Notes under the pieces: model-generated | Seen by the model: the letters and a program-made list of their open reading frames with translations, nothing else | Told to the model about the DNA's origin: nothing | The model's database searches: none | Origin: Liolophura sinensis | Taxonomy: Eukaryota > Mollusca > Polyplacophora > Chitonida > Chitonidae | Assembly (NCBI RefSeq): GCF_032854445.1 | Contig: NC_088295.1 | Coordinates: forward strand, 62,229,249 to 62,293,248 | Reading direction: 5' to 3' | DNA length: 64,000 nucleotides | In this document: one piece after another, positions 34,295 to 44,570 of the stretch | Layout of the letters: every line of letters starts with the position of its first letter | How positions within the stretch are numbered: position 1 is the first letter of the stretch | Program-made: the position numbers and the translations under genes

Positions 34295-34900
34295 TTACCT
34301 TGAATTGTAAAAACCTTATCATTGTGCCGCCCGAAACCTATGTTTTAAAAACTAATATAGAGTTGAAATGAAATAAAACTTAAGATCATGAGAACTGATT
34401 ACACGTATACGTCACTTGTCAGAGGACCAGGTATCACCCAGAATAAACTTGGTGAGAAGACTTTCCTGTGCAAAAAACGTTTTCGTGGTTTAAAACAGAG
34501 CTGGGGTACAATAGCGCAGAGATCTATGTGCATAATTTCACAAAGCATATGTTACAGAAAATAGAGATTGACACACTGCCAGATAGTTTTATCTAATTTA
34601 ACTTTTTTTTAAACAGTTTTTACTGGAGATAATGTCACTGCATGCCTCGACTACATTGTCATATAGAAATCTGTTCTTTTGTCTGTAAACAAATGTTCCA
34701 AGTTTACTGGAATCTCCCTGTATAACTGGTTTGGTACTCCTCCTTTTTGATCGATTGAATTTTTCTATCGTTCACCTCAAGTGCAATGGAAATTTGGTTC
34801 TCTTCAAACAACGATTTGAGTTCATCCGCTTTTTCTAAACTTAGAACCAGTAAATCCGACAATAAGTTACCTATGTCCCAAAACGCGTATATGTACTTCC
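34295..34900. other. No supported gene
   Basis: Nothing recognised. Confidence 0.4.
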
Positions 34901-34904
34901 TCCA

Positions 34905-35160
34905 TCCTTAACTCTTACCGTCATCATATGCGTAAAAATTCTGAAATATTGCGTTAAACAACAATCTGTATAAATAAATTACAGCTTATAAAGATTACAC
35001 GTAAATATTGCTGAATATTGAAAGTAGAGCATCTAAAAACTCTGGATAATATTGCTAGGTTACAGGGTGAAGGAAACCTCACAGTTAAGTGCCCGGAAGT
35101 ATAATGAGGCGCGATCCCACTAGTAGGATGAGGATTCGAACTCTGGATCTGGTGGATCTA
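34905..35160. mobile_element. SINE fragments
   Basis: catatgcgtaaaaattctga, aatattgcgttaaacaacaa and taaataaatt at 34926-34980 form a SINE 3' end. At 35060-35155, ggtgaaggaaacc and gaggattcgaactctggatc resemble a reversed SINE head with a B box. They may be parts of one broken copy or of two. Confidence 0.45.
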
Positions 35161-35439
35161 TTGCTAATTCTTTTTGAAAGGCACTTAATAAACGACTCTC
35201 CCAGTCGCAGTAAGGAATGAAACTTGATTTTGCAAACGATTTCTTAGAAATATATATTCTCTCATCAAAGTAACTGTGCATAGATATAAATATGCTGTTC
35301 CTCCATTTTAGAAAACATACTGTCTTTTTTCTATTTATGGTCAAAGAACAACCTGTTGTCAATGAGCAGACAAAAATGGATTTTGAAGTCAGGTCGCTAG
35401 GGTGTTGTTAAGGTCATTGAGGAAAGAAGGGTAAAAAGG

Positions 35440-36060
35440 AAGGCTGGCAAGCTCAGTAACGGGTGTGTCCACCAGGAGCATCGATGATTTCTGTGTATTA
35501 AAGTCACCTGACGAGCAAGGAATGCTCAAGAAATGTCAGTCCAGATCCTAGTTAGGTCTCCATCCATTGGGTCAACGTTTTAGGGGCTGGCGTCACTGAC
35601 AAGCGTTGGTTCAATCGTCCCAAACGTGTTCAGTCGGTGCTAAATCAGGGGAATTTGCAGGCCAAAGGTCCACACGAAAGTTGTTTGCATCCATGAATGC
35701 TCTTGTCACCCGAGCCGTATGGGGACGAGCATTGTTCTGCTTAAATGTGGTGTTGTGGCATCAACGATGGAGGACGACGTGCACGCGTTTGTGGGTTTAT
35801 ACGACGATTGTGTGGAATGATTGCAGCCCTTTCTACGGCTGTTTCTGAGAAATGCCGAACAAACCCATCGATCTTACGTAGGCGTTGTTATCCATGCCTG
35901 TCCAGATCTCGGACGAACCTTAATGTCCTGAAAAATTCTCTGTCGTCGGGCGAGCAGTACTATGGTGTTTCTGTGACAACGCAATGCCTCGTGACTTTCT
36001 GTTGCGTTAATCAAGCGGCAAGCCTACAAACCGCCTGTTTACACTCCTTGTAATGCCTCT
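35440..36060 (-). pseudogene. Tc1/mariner transposase relic (DD34E type, decayed)
   Basis: On the minus strand a frame reads KQNNARPHTARVTRAF, then NSPDLAPTEHVWDD, then a stop. This is the block with the second and third catalytic positions, but the second Asp is Asn (QNNARPH for QDNARPH). Upstream of it the frame breaks, and only scattered similarity remains. The gtgtgtccacca end near 35462 matches the same part of the intact element at 40070, so the two are related but old relatives. Confidence 0.75.
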
Positions 36061-36064
36061 AAGT

Positions 36065-36400
36065 CTCAATGGGTGAATGTTTGCAATGACTTAAGTGTTA
36101 TCATCCAATGATACAGAAAACTGGGGAATCAGAGCATGCATCATAGAGAGTCGTAAAATGCTCACCACGTTGTAAAATTGTTACCTGGCCCAGGTTCTTC
36201 ATGTAACGCGTAATTTATTGTGCGAATGCATATTCCGAATAATAGTGTAAAATTATGCAAACTTTAATGCACATTAACTTTTTGGACCGACTATATGCAA
36301 GTTCACAATACTCCACCAAAGGGATATTTAGTTCTCAGTATAATATTTGATAAATAAGCCCATGAAACAGCCACCAAAGTCTATACCGACATGTCCTTCA
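36065..36400. other. No supported gene
   Basis: Nothing recognised. Confidence 0.4.
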
Positions 36401-36404
36401 CTTC

Positions 36405-36640
36405 ATGGTTCAACAGCCTGTTTTAAATTAAGGAAATTGTTTCCACCCCTTCAGGGAATTGCCCGTCAAGCCAAAACCCTGCATCTGTTAAGCGCTTTTA
36501 TTAGTTCATTTTCATTTCTTTGTTCACACAGTGCTCGATGGGGTGTCTAACAGGGAAAATTGACGATTGGAGAACAGAACCGATACTGCACAATCGTACA
36601 GATGAAAATGTTTACAGAACGTGAAAACTTTCTCAATGAG
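36405..36640 (+). repeat. REP-V copy 2
   Basis: aacagcctgttttaaatta and gattggagaacagaaccgat match 22780-23010. Confidence 0.6.
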
Positions 36641-36728
36641 ATGGATCGATTTTCTTTTAAGTCGCTGTGTGTAGAAGTAAGTAAACATGCATATTTAATC
36701 AATCCACGCCTCTCTTAAATCCATTTTT

Positions 36729-36966
36729 GGAGGCCTCCCTGGCTTAGTAGTTTATAGCGTGCTAGCGCAGAAGAATGGCCCGGAAGCCAATCGCTGTAAA
36801 TTCAAGTATACCTCATGCTTCTCTCCAGTCATATGTGTGGAAGAGGAGCCTGCTGGCTGACTTTCTTAGGTATTCCCCGGGCTCTGCCTGGTTTTTCCCC
36901 ATCATAGTGCTGGCCTGTGAAAGCGGATTTATTGTCAAAATAAATAAATTAATAAATAAATAAATA
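36729..36966 (+). mobile_element. SINE-A copy, near full length but diverged
   Basis: tRNA-like head ggaggcctccctggcttagt and gcgtgctagcgcag, then ccccgggctctgcctggtt, tagtgctggcc and an (AAATA)n-rich tail to 36966. The conserved 3' domain is heavily mutated. Confidence 0.85.
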
Positions 36967-37079
36967 GTTTGTTTTCTTATCTCCTTTATCCTTAGATATC
37001 TACACATTGGTACAAGCAAAATAAGACATGGAAGGCATAATTTATTTAAAACTAACACTTCTCAGAATAAAGCTGTTCT

Positions 37080-37600
37080 GTTACAGACGAAAAGCTTTTT
37101 TATTTGAATCAGAAAGTCCACCACTTTGATAAAGTGGGAGACATGTCTTTCTTGTCCAGGAGATTCTATCCTTGAAAACGCCACTCTCAATAATAATGGA
37201 AGATCCTTAAGAGTCTTTAAAGATGTATTTGAAGATGAATCACAGCTGTTCTAATGACAGAAACAATCACTGTTTAAACCAACAGCTTGTTCGAATCTTT
37301 GAGGGTTACTTCAGAGTCGAGCGAACGTCTTTCAGTCAAGGAGAAATATTTGGTACTAGTTAATTACCTTCATTGATTTATTGCCTTTTTTCCGTTGTGC
37401 TCGATGGAAGACCAAGATGATCGTATATATGGATGGATGAGCGAGAATGGACTGCACAGGGTGGACGGAACAACGACAGAGATAATGCATTCTTCATCGC
37501 GGAAAATCCATTGCTCTATTATTGTTTTTGTTATTTATAGATATGAATTTGAGACAACGATGTCAGATTGCAGAATAACTGACATGTTATTGTACATGTA
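37080..37600 (+). repeat. REP-W copy 2
   Basis: Inverted counterpart of 24350-25030: acttcagagtcgagcga, aaggagaaatatttggta, ttcattgatttattgcc and atggatggatg. The first third (ttcttgtccaggagattcta) matches the far end of copy 1. Confidence 0.65.
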
Positions 37601-37604
37601 TTTT

Positions 37605-38090
37605 ATTAGAAATATACCATTGATCTTTAGTAAGATTTGTCCTAGTTTCATTTGATTAGTCGCTTTCCTTGTGAAACTGTTTAAACCAGTTCCATCTGAT
37701 CACTTCGCTTCAATAGATCCTGGAGATACACATATATTTATCGTTCCTCATTTTTCGCTACCCGAGCGGGGGTCAGGTTTATGGGTGAAGGAAACCTAAG
37801 TATCCGGTTCAGTTACACCCCAGCAACTCTCAAGACAAGTTTATCAGGTGATAAACCCACTGGCTTAGAGCCACAGCTCTACCTATATAGGCCGGTTTAC
37901 AAAATATCAACAGCGAACGACAGCAATATATTCAGGAGCTTAATGCGTATTTTAGTACATGGAATAACTCTCTGTGTATTGGGTTGTCCAATGTGTATAG
38001 CATGCCAAACGTCTTTCCAGTGAATCACCAGTTTAAGTCTTCCTTCTAGCAGCTGTTTCAATGTCTGTATTTATCACGGATACTCAGACA
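37605..38090. other. Mostly unannotated; possible SINE debris at 37770-37895
   Basis: gggtgaaggaaacctaag and ccactggcttagagccaca resemble SINE pieces. The 80-codon frame at 37781-38023 runs through them. Confidence 0.35.
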
Positions 38091-38094
38091 CTCC

Positions 38095-38235
38095 ACATTT
38101 AATATTCACCATTAAAGATCATTAGATCTGCTCAAGCACTTATCATCAAGTACCAAATCAATGAACTGGTCTACCTTTCACGGTTGTTGGACAACTTGTA
38201 TTAACAACAGACATACATGGACAAAAAAAACCTAA
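38095..38235 (-). repeat. REP-U copy 3
   Basis: tagatctgctcaagcactta and ctacctttcacggttg are the reverse of the blocks at 23460-23530. Confidence 0.5.
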
Positions 38236-38602
38236 GTAGATTGGACTAGATTATTTTCTCTGCCCGTGCAAAGAAGACAAGACAAAACAACTTCCTGCTA
38301 AATGAGAGCGATTACATTTGTCAGAAGCTTTAGTTTAGATCAACTCTACACACAGGAATAATATACTTCCAGTGTCCAGGATTACGAAGGTGTCTTAGAC
38401 TTAAATTAGACTCCGTCTTGTGGTATTATTATTAAACTTAGATTTGAATTTAAACGCTAATTTTTATTTTTCTCATAAAAATATAACTTTTACAATTAAG
38501 ATAAAATCCGTAATACATTTTTATTATTTTGTCAGAACTTAAATAATAATACAGTTCCCGATGTTGGACCATTTAAGGAAGATTTACTTACTTGTACTTG
38601 TC

Positions 38603-38935
38603 CGACCTGCTGGCGTAGTGGACAGAGGGTTTGTCTCTTAAATGATTGATCAGGGTTTTAATTCCAAATAGAATCATACTAATGACTTTCGACATTGGTA
38701 ATATTGGCACTAGCTCCTTTGACGCTCAGCATGAGAGAAAAACGTCAAGTTCTGCTCGGTTTGGTGTCAATTTAATGTGACTGGATGAGGCGTCGGGTCT
38801 GATGTCCTCGGCATGACGTTTCAGTGAGGCAGCATTATAATATGTCGGTATTGGATGTGCAAAGCGACCCTGTCGTGGTGTTACTGAAATACTGTTAAAA
38901 GCGATGTTAAACCGCAATCAAACAAACCTACAAAT
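38603..38935 (+). mobile_element. SINE-B copy, near full length
   Basis: Head-like gacctgctggcgtagtgga, then gctcctttgacgctcagcat, gatgaggcgtcgggtctga, agtgaggcagcattataata and the 3' end gcgatgttaaaccgcaatc with a CAAAC tail. The minus-strand open frame at 38726-38917 is inside it. Confidence 0.7.
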
Positions 38936-38939
38936 CTCA

Positions 38940-39710
38940 TTAATCCGGAGGTAAGCCGAAACTATAGAAGAATTTCCAGTGTAAATTTCGCCAGCTATCC
39001 TTTGAACGAAGAGGCCTGCTCTAGTATTCATTTTACTACCGGTTTGGCAAACATTCATGGATTCATGGATTCATTATGAGTAGTGTTTTGTTCTGGAAGT
39101 CTTGTCATCATGCAAGCTTCGTTAAGACATTATACGTAATTTTTAGCTAAGCCCAGTGATTCTCCTTGACTTTTCTCATTGGTTGTTATGCTTATGCTTA
39201 ACACTGTTTCAATTGTTTCAAGAGAGATGAACGCAAAGTGCGTTTGCTTGTATCTTCTCAAAAATGCTTTAAGGAAACTCAATGACCTAGCTGATAAGTT
39301 ATTCAAGTTCTCTAAATATTTTCATTTGTTAAATGACCTATTCTGGTTCTATTCTCCAATCGTCAATGTTCCGCAATAAACCACAGGCTCATTGAACGTA
39401 GTCTGGTTGAAGAAATGGAAGTGGGGTAAAATGCTCAATCCAGGCCTGAACATGCAACTTTCTTGATTCCAGAATGGCTTTACACAAATCTGATGTGGAA
39501 GGGATTGTTACAGCGCTTTGTTTTTGCAAAGGCATGTGGTGCCAGGATTCTGTAGCCTTCGCGTCCGCGTTCAACCCACGTGACCTTCATACTACGCTGT
39601 CACAGAGCTAAGCTCGTATTGAATAATAGAGTGGACAGGTGCAAGGGTTAGCAGGTTAACCCTTCTCTTTATACATCTTATATCTCTAAATTCCTATCTG
39701 ACAGATTAGG
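38940..39710. other. No assigned gene; protein-like minus-strand frame at 39389-39574
   Basis: The 61-codon frame at 39389-39574 has an amphipathic stretch (LCKAILESRKLHVQAWIEHF) but no recognised family and no splice or poly(A) context. It may be a fragment of an unknown element. Confidence 0.3.
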
Positions 39711-39718
39711 CGCACGTA

Positions 39719-39790
39719 GACTTCGTGGCGCAAAGGTAGCGCGTCTGACTGCAAATCAGACGGTTACGTGTTCAAATCACGTCGGAATAA
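39719..39790 (+). tRNA. tRNA-Trp-bodied gene with GCA (Cys) anticodon, possibly a pseudogene
   Basis: 72 nt, collinear with the tRNA-Trp genes of this window without gaps, but the loop reads ctGCAaa, so the anticodon (39751-39753) is GCA, which reads Cys codons. The D arm (ggcgc with gcgc), anticodon stem (tctga with tcaga) and T arm (acgtg with cacgt) all pair; U33 is present. A and B boxes look intact and a T8 run begins at 39797, a Pol III terminator. Against function, the acceptor stem has mismatches at pairs 1-72 (G-A) and 3-70 (C-A). It is either a transcribed anticodon-switched tRNA or a decaying copy. Confidence 0.6.
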
Positions 39791-39856
39791 CGTGCATTTT
39801 TTTTCACAGTATAAATTTTACTCCGGAATAGCTGCACTCTTTTATATTGATTCATC

Positions 39857-39887
39857 TATACTACTGGAATAAAGTAACTGTGCATCA
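39857..39887 (+). repeat. Left terminal inverted repeat of the Tc1 element
   Basis: 31 nt beginning tatactactgg; pairs with 41340-41370 with two mismatches. Confidence 0.95.
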
Positions 39888-40056
39888 TCTGCAGTTATGC
39901 CATGCTCTAATGAATTAAGATAAGAATATGATATTTGGTATTCTGTTTAATCACTGTTTAACTGTTGACAGGATAATCTCGAAATCTTTATGATTTGACA
40001 CTAGGCATCATGATACGCCCTCGAAGAGATGTGGTGTCAAAAGTCAGTTCACAAAC

Positions 40057-41070
40057 TCAATATCGTGTGTGTCCACCACTGGCGCTGATGCAGGCTTGAC
40101 AACGACGACGCATAGACGACACTAAGCGAGTGAAGAAAGCTTGGGGAATGTTGTTCCATGTCTGAAGCAACATTTGTCCCAAATCAGCTAACGTCAATGG
40201 CTGATTCGGGCCCTGACGTAATCGCCGTTCCATTTCGTCCCATGCGTGCTCGATAGGGGACAGGTCAGGAGAAACTGCTGGCCAAGGGAGTACCGGAATG
40301 TTGTGCTGTCTCAAGAAATCCGTCACAACACGAGCGACATGTGGACGGGCATTATCTTGCTGAAGTGTGATGTTACGTCCATGTCCTTGAATGAACGCTT
40401 GCACATGAGGCAGAATGATCTCGTCCCTGTATCGCAGGCCTGTCAGATTGCCATTCACAATGACAAGTTGGGTCCGCCCATGAGATGTGATGCCTCCCCA
40501 TACCATAACGCTGCCGCCACCAAACGCTCGACGTTGAACAACGCACGCGTCAGCATACTGTTCACCAGGACGTCTGTACACCCTTGCCCTGCCATCTGAG
40601 CCGTCCAGATGAAATCTCGACTCGTCAGTGAACAGAACACCACCCCAATCTTGTCTCCTGTACCGTAGATGTTGTCTGCACCAGACAAGACGTGCCTGTC
40701 GGTGACGTTGGAGCAAAATCGGACGTATGGCAGGACGTCTGGGCCGGATGTTGCGCTCCCGCAGTCGGTTCCGTACAGTCCTGGAACTGATTGGGCGTAA
40801 GTCAGGAATGGTCCGAGCAGTCAAACTGGAACTCTGGAATCGATTCCTTAGATGGGTCAGCCGAATATGGTTGTCTTGCTGACGTGACGTCACACGTGGA
40901 CGGCCGGACCGGGGCAAATCTCTCGTGTTCCCATTCTGTTGAAAACGTCGCCATAGAGAGGATATCGTGTTTCGATGGACACCAAAATGTCTGGCAACTT
41001 CATTCTGGGCCATTCCAGTCTCCAGCATACCCACGGCGCGGAGACGCTGATTTTCTGTAAGCCGTGGCAT
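40057..41070 (-). CDS. Tc1-like DD34E transposase, intact
   Basis: 337 codons from ATG at 41070, typical length for a Tc1-family transposase. The N-terminal part (about 1-60) has a paired-like helix-turn-helix (VGMLETGMAQNEVARHFGV, then HRNTISSLWRRF). Next comes the GRPR linker (56-59), which contacts DNA and helps nuclear import in this family. A second HTH follows, with arginine-rich RNRLRERNIRPRRP (100-113). The catalytic core shows D149 (FTDESRFHLDG), D239 (LQQDNARPHVA) and E274 (SPDLSPIEHAWDEM), with 34 residues between the last two, giving the DD34E signature. A glycine-rich GGGSVMVWGG lies at 184-193. The enzyme would bind the 31-bp ends and cut and paste the element into TA sites. All key residues are present and there is no frameshift. 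Plus-strand open frames here are shadows. Confidence 0.97.
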   Translation of the reverse strand: MPRLTENQRLRAVGMLETGMAQNEVARHFGVHRNTISSLWRRFQQNGNTRDLPRSGRPRVTSRQQDNHIRLTHLRNRFQSSSLTARTIPDLRPISSRTVRNRLRERNIRPRRPAIRPILLQRHRQARLVWCRQHLRYRRQDWGGVLFTDESRFHLDGSDGRARVYRRPGEQYADACVVQRRAFGGGSVMVWGGITSHGRTQLVIVNGNLTGLRYRDEIILPHVQAFIQGHGRNITLQQDNARPHVARVVTDFLRQHNIPVLPWPAVSPDLSPIEHAWDEMERRLRQGPNQPLTLADLGQMLLQTWNNIPQAFFTRLVSSMRRRCQACISASGGHTRY

Positions 41071-41339
41071 GTTGTACGCACAATTTATGTTGAAGTTAAC
41101 GTGTTTTCCACAACATTTAGAGGCTAAAGAATAATCAACAGTTCTTCAATTTTCGAAATCAGGTGTGTGAACTTCATGTGTCAAACATCATGCAGGATGT
41201 GAGTCATGTCATTATACACGAAGTGCACGTGCCACGCGCGATACGTGACATGACATTTCATGAAAAATGCTTGGCTAAATGTTTATTGACGGTTAGGTTT
41301 ATAACTTTTCAAACATCTTTTGTTTTGTCCCATTTTCTG

Positions 41340-41370
41340 TGATGCACAGTTACTTTTTTCCATTAGTATA
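41340..41370 (-). repeat. Right terminal inverted repeat of the Tc1 element
   Basis: Reverse complement begins tatactaatgg. The target TA lies at its outer edge. Confidence 0.95.
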
Positions 41371-41637
41371 TATTTCGTCATTTTCGCTCAAAGGTAATAA
41401 AGCATTTGGAATTGAAATACTTTATTACTTCAAAGTGTTTTTCATTGCAAAACATTTTAATTAAACTGTTCATGGAAAAAGTTCTTCAAACAAACTTTTA
41501 GTGATTTTAATGCCGGTAAAGTCTTATTGTTCTCTTGACCTGTAAAATAAACGATTCTTATTAGGAGCCTGGCAAAGTGACAGTCGAGAATTCAAGATTC
41601 ATCACTCACAGCCTTTGACTCGTCAGTCAGCTTTAGA

Positions 41638-42084
41638 ATGGGTGTTACTGGTAAGTTTTACAAAGAACTTAGATTGGTTTGTAGAAGAATGCCTTTGTCT
41701 CTGGCTTTTTTAGCCTTAAAAACAAGATATTGATCGTTTTACATTTAGCTGTTCACCTAACATTGATTTGTCCTACGGTTCACGTCGATCGTACAGAAGC
41801 CGTGTACCGAATTAAATACCGTCGATGTGAGTATTAAAAACAAAGTATGTCAATGTGTTTACTTTGGCGCTGACAGAGGTAGATTTAAATGGCGATCTGT
41901 AAACCAAAACAAGACCTGCGGCTGTGGGTCTTGGGGATTGAACACTCATAATCACTTACATCCACTTCTGTTTTGTGTGATTGTTCATGTAATATTGTTT
42001 GTAGTAGTTATATGTAAAATACATTACATAGTAGTCAGTATTAATTCTGTATGCAGAGATAAGCTCGGAAAGCAATTAGTCTGA
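41638..42084 (+). CDS. Speculative three-exon small open frame
   Basis: ATG at 41638 is followed at 41651 by gtaagt. An acceptor (acatttag) ends at 41748, and the 78-nt segment 41749-41826 is open in the matching phase and ends at gtgagt. Joining to an acceptor after 41878 keeps the frame open to TGA at 42082. The product would begin MGVTAVHLTLICPTVH, contain a Cys pair (KTCGCGSWG) and a hydrophobic stretch (LLFCVIVHVILFVVVIC) that could span a membrane. I know no such family. The matched phases could be chance. Confidence 0.15.
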
Positions 42085-42143
42085 TAGATAATTGCAAGAG
42101 TTTAAATCTCCCGTGTATGGGTTCGAAACCCATGCCGGACGCT
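42071..42143 (+). other. tRNA-like 3' half (T arm with acceptor-like end)
   Basis: atgggttcgaaacccat forms a perfect 5-bp T stem with a proper TTCGAAA loop, followed by gccggac as in an acceptor strand. No matching 5' half pairs with it, so it is a remnant, perhaps of a SINE head. Confidence 0.35.
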
Positions 42144-42519
42144 GTTTGTGCATTCACAAATATAGTAAATTAAACTTATAATCGTCATCAGACATTGTGA
42201 AATAATCCACAATTCAAACAATAATGTCACGTCACAGCTATCGTTTAACGGCTGTTTCATTTTCGCTCACTTATAACCAGAGAGGTTGACTTTCGACCAT
42301 GTGGTCTGTACACGAAATAAGCCGATTTGAAGATTATCTTGACAAAGATCAAAACATTTTCATGAACACAGAATACTACCCTACAACTGTGACTGAGAAA
42401 GTACTTGTCAAAATTTCTGAAATAAAGTCACAAGACCTCTGCTTCATTACTGACTTCTTGTGAAGAGAGCTGGGACTGTTTCTTCTTCTAAGCCTCACAG
42501 GGTGCATTAGACTGACCTG

Positions 42520-42830
42520 ACACTGGAATTTCTACAGTTCGATTATTTGCACAAAATTCCAGACGTTCCCTTGTCGTGCGTTTGTATGGTTGGATATGGT
42601 ATGTCTTATCGACAAAATGTTTCATAGTCACTGTGTATTATAACCGACCCTGGAAGACGTATGGCGTCTACGCCGCGAACACTTCAGGTCTGAGCACGTA
42701 ATTAAGCTAGACACTGAGCTACAGTGGACAGCGTTGTAAAATTGTTCACATCCCAAAGGCTCCACAGAAACCCATAAGAAAGACTGGTACGGGTATTAGA
42801 CCACTTTAACTAAAGTCTGGCGATCCTGAC
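42520..42830 (+). repeat. REP-Y copy 3
   Basis: cgattatttgcacaaaattc, gtatggttggatatgg, aattaagctagacactgagc and gtattagaccactttaact match 30270-30480. The left extension ctgtttcttcttctaagcc matches the reverse of 21390-21405. Confidence 0.65.
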
Positions 42831-42834
42831 GTGG

Positions 42835-43365
42835 CTATATCGGGAGGCACGAATGAGAGATGATGGAATCGCAAGCTTCTTTGGTATGATGCCAAGTCAG
42901 TGCCAAGCGTCTACAAAATCTGTTCAGGTATTTCTTCAGATTGATACTCCCTCCCAGATGCTTTACATCCATTTGACAAAGTATCATATAGTCACAACAG
43001 GGTTTCGTCAAAGATTAGTCCAAAGTTTAGCATGTCCTGAGAGCAAATTCAGTTTTGATTGCATTGGGTTTATGTCGTTTTTGTAGAATGAAAACAAGTT
43101 TAAACTGGAAATGTTTCTTGGGGTGTATAGAGCAAACAAGAATATCAGGGTACCAATGGTGCATTTTAGCTACTCATTGTTTAGCTACTAATTAGATGAA
43201 ATGTTTGTTGCATAACATTGAGAGCGATCAAAACAATGGTGTAAATACTGCTACAATGGCGTAAATACTGCTACAATGGCGTAAATACCCAAATCCCTCA
43301 CGATCTTATCACAAACGAACAAATTGAGCTGTAAAAATCATGTAATTGTCTTCCACGCGGCTTGG
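42835..43365. other. No supported gene; 20-bp duplication near 43240-43290
   Basis: tgtaaatactgctacaatgg occurs twice and starts a third time. The 77-codon frame at 42853-43086 is unassigned. Confidence 0.45.
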
Positions 43366-43368
43366 GAC

Positions 43369-43605
43369 CGGTCCGGGTAGCACAGTTGGTAGAGAGTCCA
43401 CTTCGGGAGCGGTAGATCCGGGATCAATCCTGGCACACCTAAGACTTTAAAAGAGGGTGTTGTAACTTCCTCGCTTGGCGTTCACCATGAAGGGGATAGT
43501 GCAACGACTGGTTGGCCCGTATCAGTATAATGGCACGGGCGGGGCGGCTTACTTACCTTCAGTAAGTCGTCTCAGTAAAGCAGCACTAGATAAAAGATCC
43601 AAAAT
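43369..43605 (+). mobile_element. SINE-B copy with tRNA-like head
   Basis: Head ggtccgggtagcacagttgg has an A box; gatccgggatcaatcctgg is a B box. The body follows with ttaaaagagggtgttgtaac, ttcctcgcttggcgttcacc, gcacgggcggggcggctta and cagtaaagcagcactag. The head would place it with tRNA-derived SINEs. The open frame at 43475-43699 overlaps it and is not a gene. Confidence 0.8.
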
Positions 43606-43609
43606 GACA

Positions 43610-43980
43610 AATATTCATTCATGGCATGGCACTGTTACACCTACTGTTACAAATTTAAAACAGCAAACAGTTCTAAAGTTACGAATAAATCTGCGTTAAG
43701 ACCGGAAGCCTGCCAGCTGAACATTCACGAGATATATAATACTGAAATAAAGAAAGGTTTTTAATATGAAATAGCTTTTAAAGTTTAAATCTTTTTTATC
43801 ATGGAGAAGACAAAAAGTGACTTGACACGTGTTTTGGTATATGTAATTGTAATATAAAACAAATTATTTCATGTACAAAAGCAACATATCTTCTACATCA
43901 AGGTTAACAATGACAATCCATTTTCTGTTTAATAGACATTAGATTTCATCATTTGAACTTAGCCCATTAAAATACTCCCA
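43610..43980. other. No supported gene
   Basis: Nothing recognised. Confidence 0.4.
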
Positions 43981-43984
43981 GTAA

Positions 43985-44570
43985 TCTCTGGCTTCTCGGC
44001 TGAAAATACGGCATACTACCAAGGCCAACCATTCCTTCAATCAGGGAACCAGCAAAAGAATGTTTGATGAACTTTATTGAAATCAGATTAGTCTACAGTG
44101 TAAGCCGTGGCTGCCAAGAAATTAACCCGTGTCGGGCTACAGGGGCCAGGTGGCTTGGTGCCCTGATAGAAATATCTGGCCATCACGCAAAGTCTGTGCC
44201 GTGTAACATTATGTTAGACTTGTGTGCCTGGTAATCAATAGACAACGCTAAAATAGCCGGCACTTGTTGATCATACCAACGGGAATCGATCCAAAAATGG
44301 CAAATTTTGGAAGGCGCAGCTGGTTAAGGGCACTGAGACCTTCTTGTAAAAATGGGGTTTTGAACAGCCTACACGCCGTGCTTGTCAAATGTTTGTATCC
44401 AAAACGCTTGTATGCTTTACAGCCACCCATTGTGCGAAAAGCCATGTGAAGACAAAAATAAGCTAACATACCAGCTGTAAATAGCTGATCATCCGTCTAT
44501 TTTTGTCGGATAGAAAAGACAAACCAAAACCATCTGTTTATGACCGTTACATAACTCAGATATAAACCTC
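43985..44570 (+). repeat. REP-X copy e (longest)
   Basis: Contains the full run: caaggccaaccattccttca, gatgaactttattgaaatca, gaaattaacccgtgtcggg, atatctggccatcacgc, gacttgtgtgcctggtaat and gggaatcgatccaaaaatg. These are followed by the tRNA-like ggcgcagctggttaagggca with gggttttgaacagcc about 45 nt on. Short open frames on both strands here (44248-44469, 44264-44449) are not conserved. Confidence 0.85.

Larger units (their letters stand above)
39857..41370 (-). mobile_element. Complete Tc1/mariner transposon
   Basis: Terminal inverted repeats of 31 nt (39857-39887 and 41340-41370) match at 29 positions; both start tatacta and end actgtgcatca when read inward. TA dinucleotides sit at both outer ends, as expected for TA target duplication. 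The only long frame between them is an uninterrupted transposase. Well-matched ends plus an intact gene suggest recent activity. The element is about 1.5 kb including the TAs, normal for Tc1-like elements. Confidence 0.95.

Noticed and set aside
40246-41060. Plus-strand open frames opposite the transposase
   Set aside because: They lie antisense to a clear, intact transposase gene and are shadow frames.
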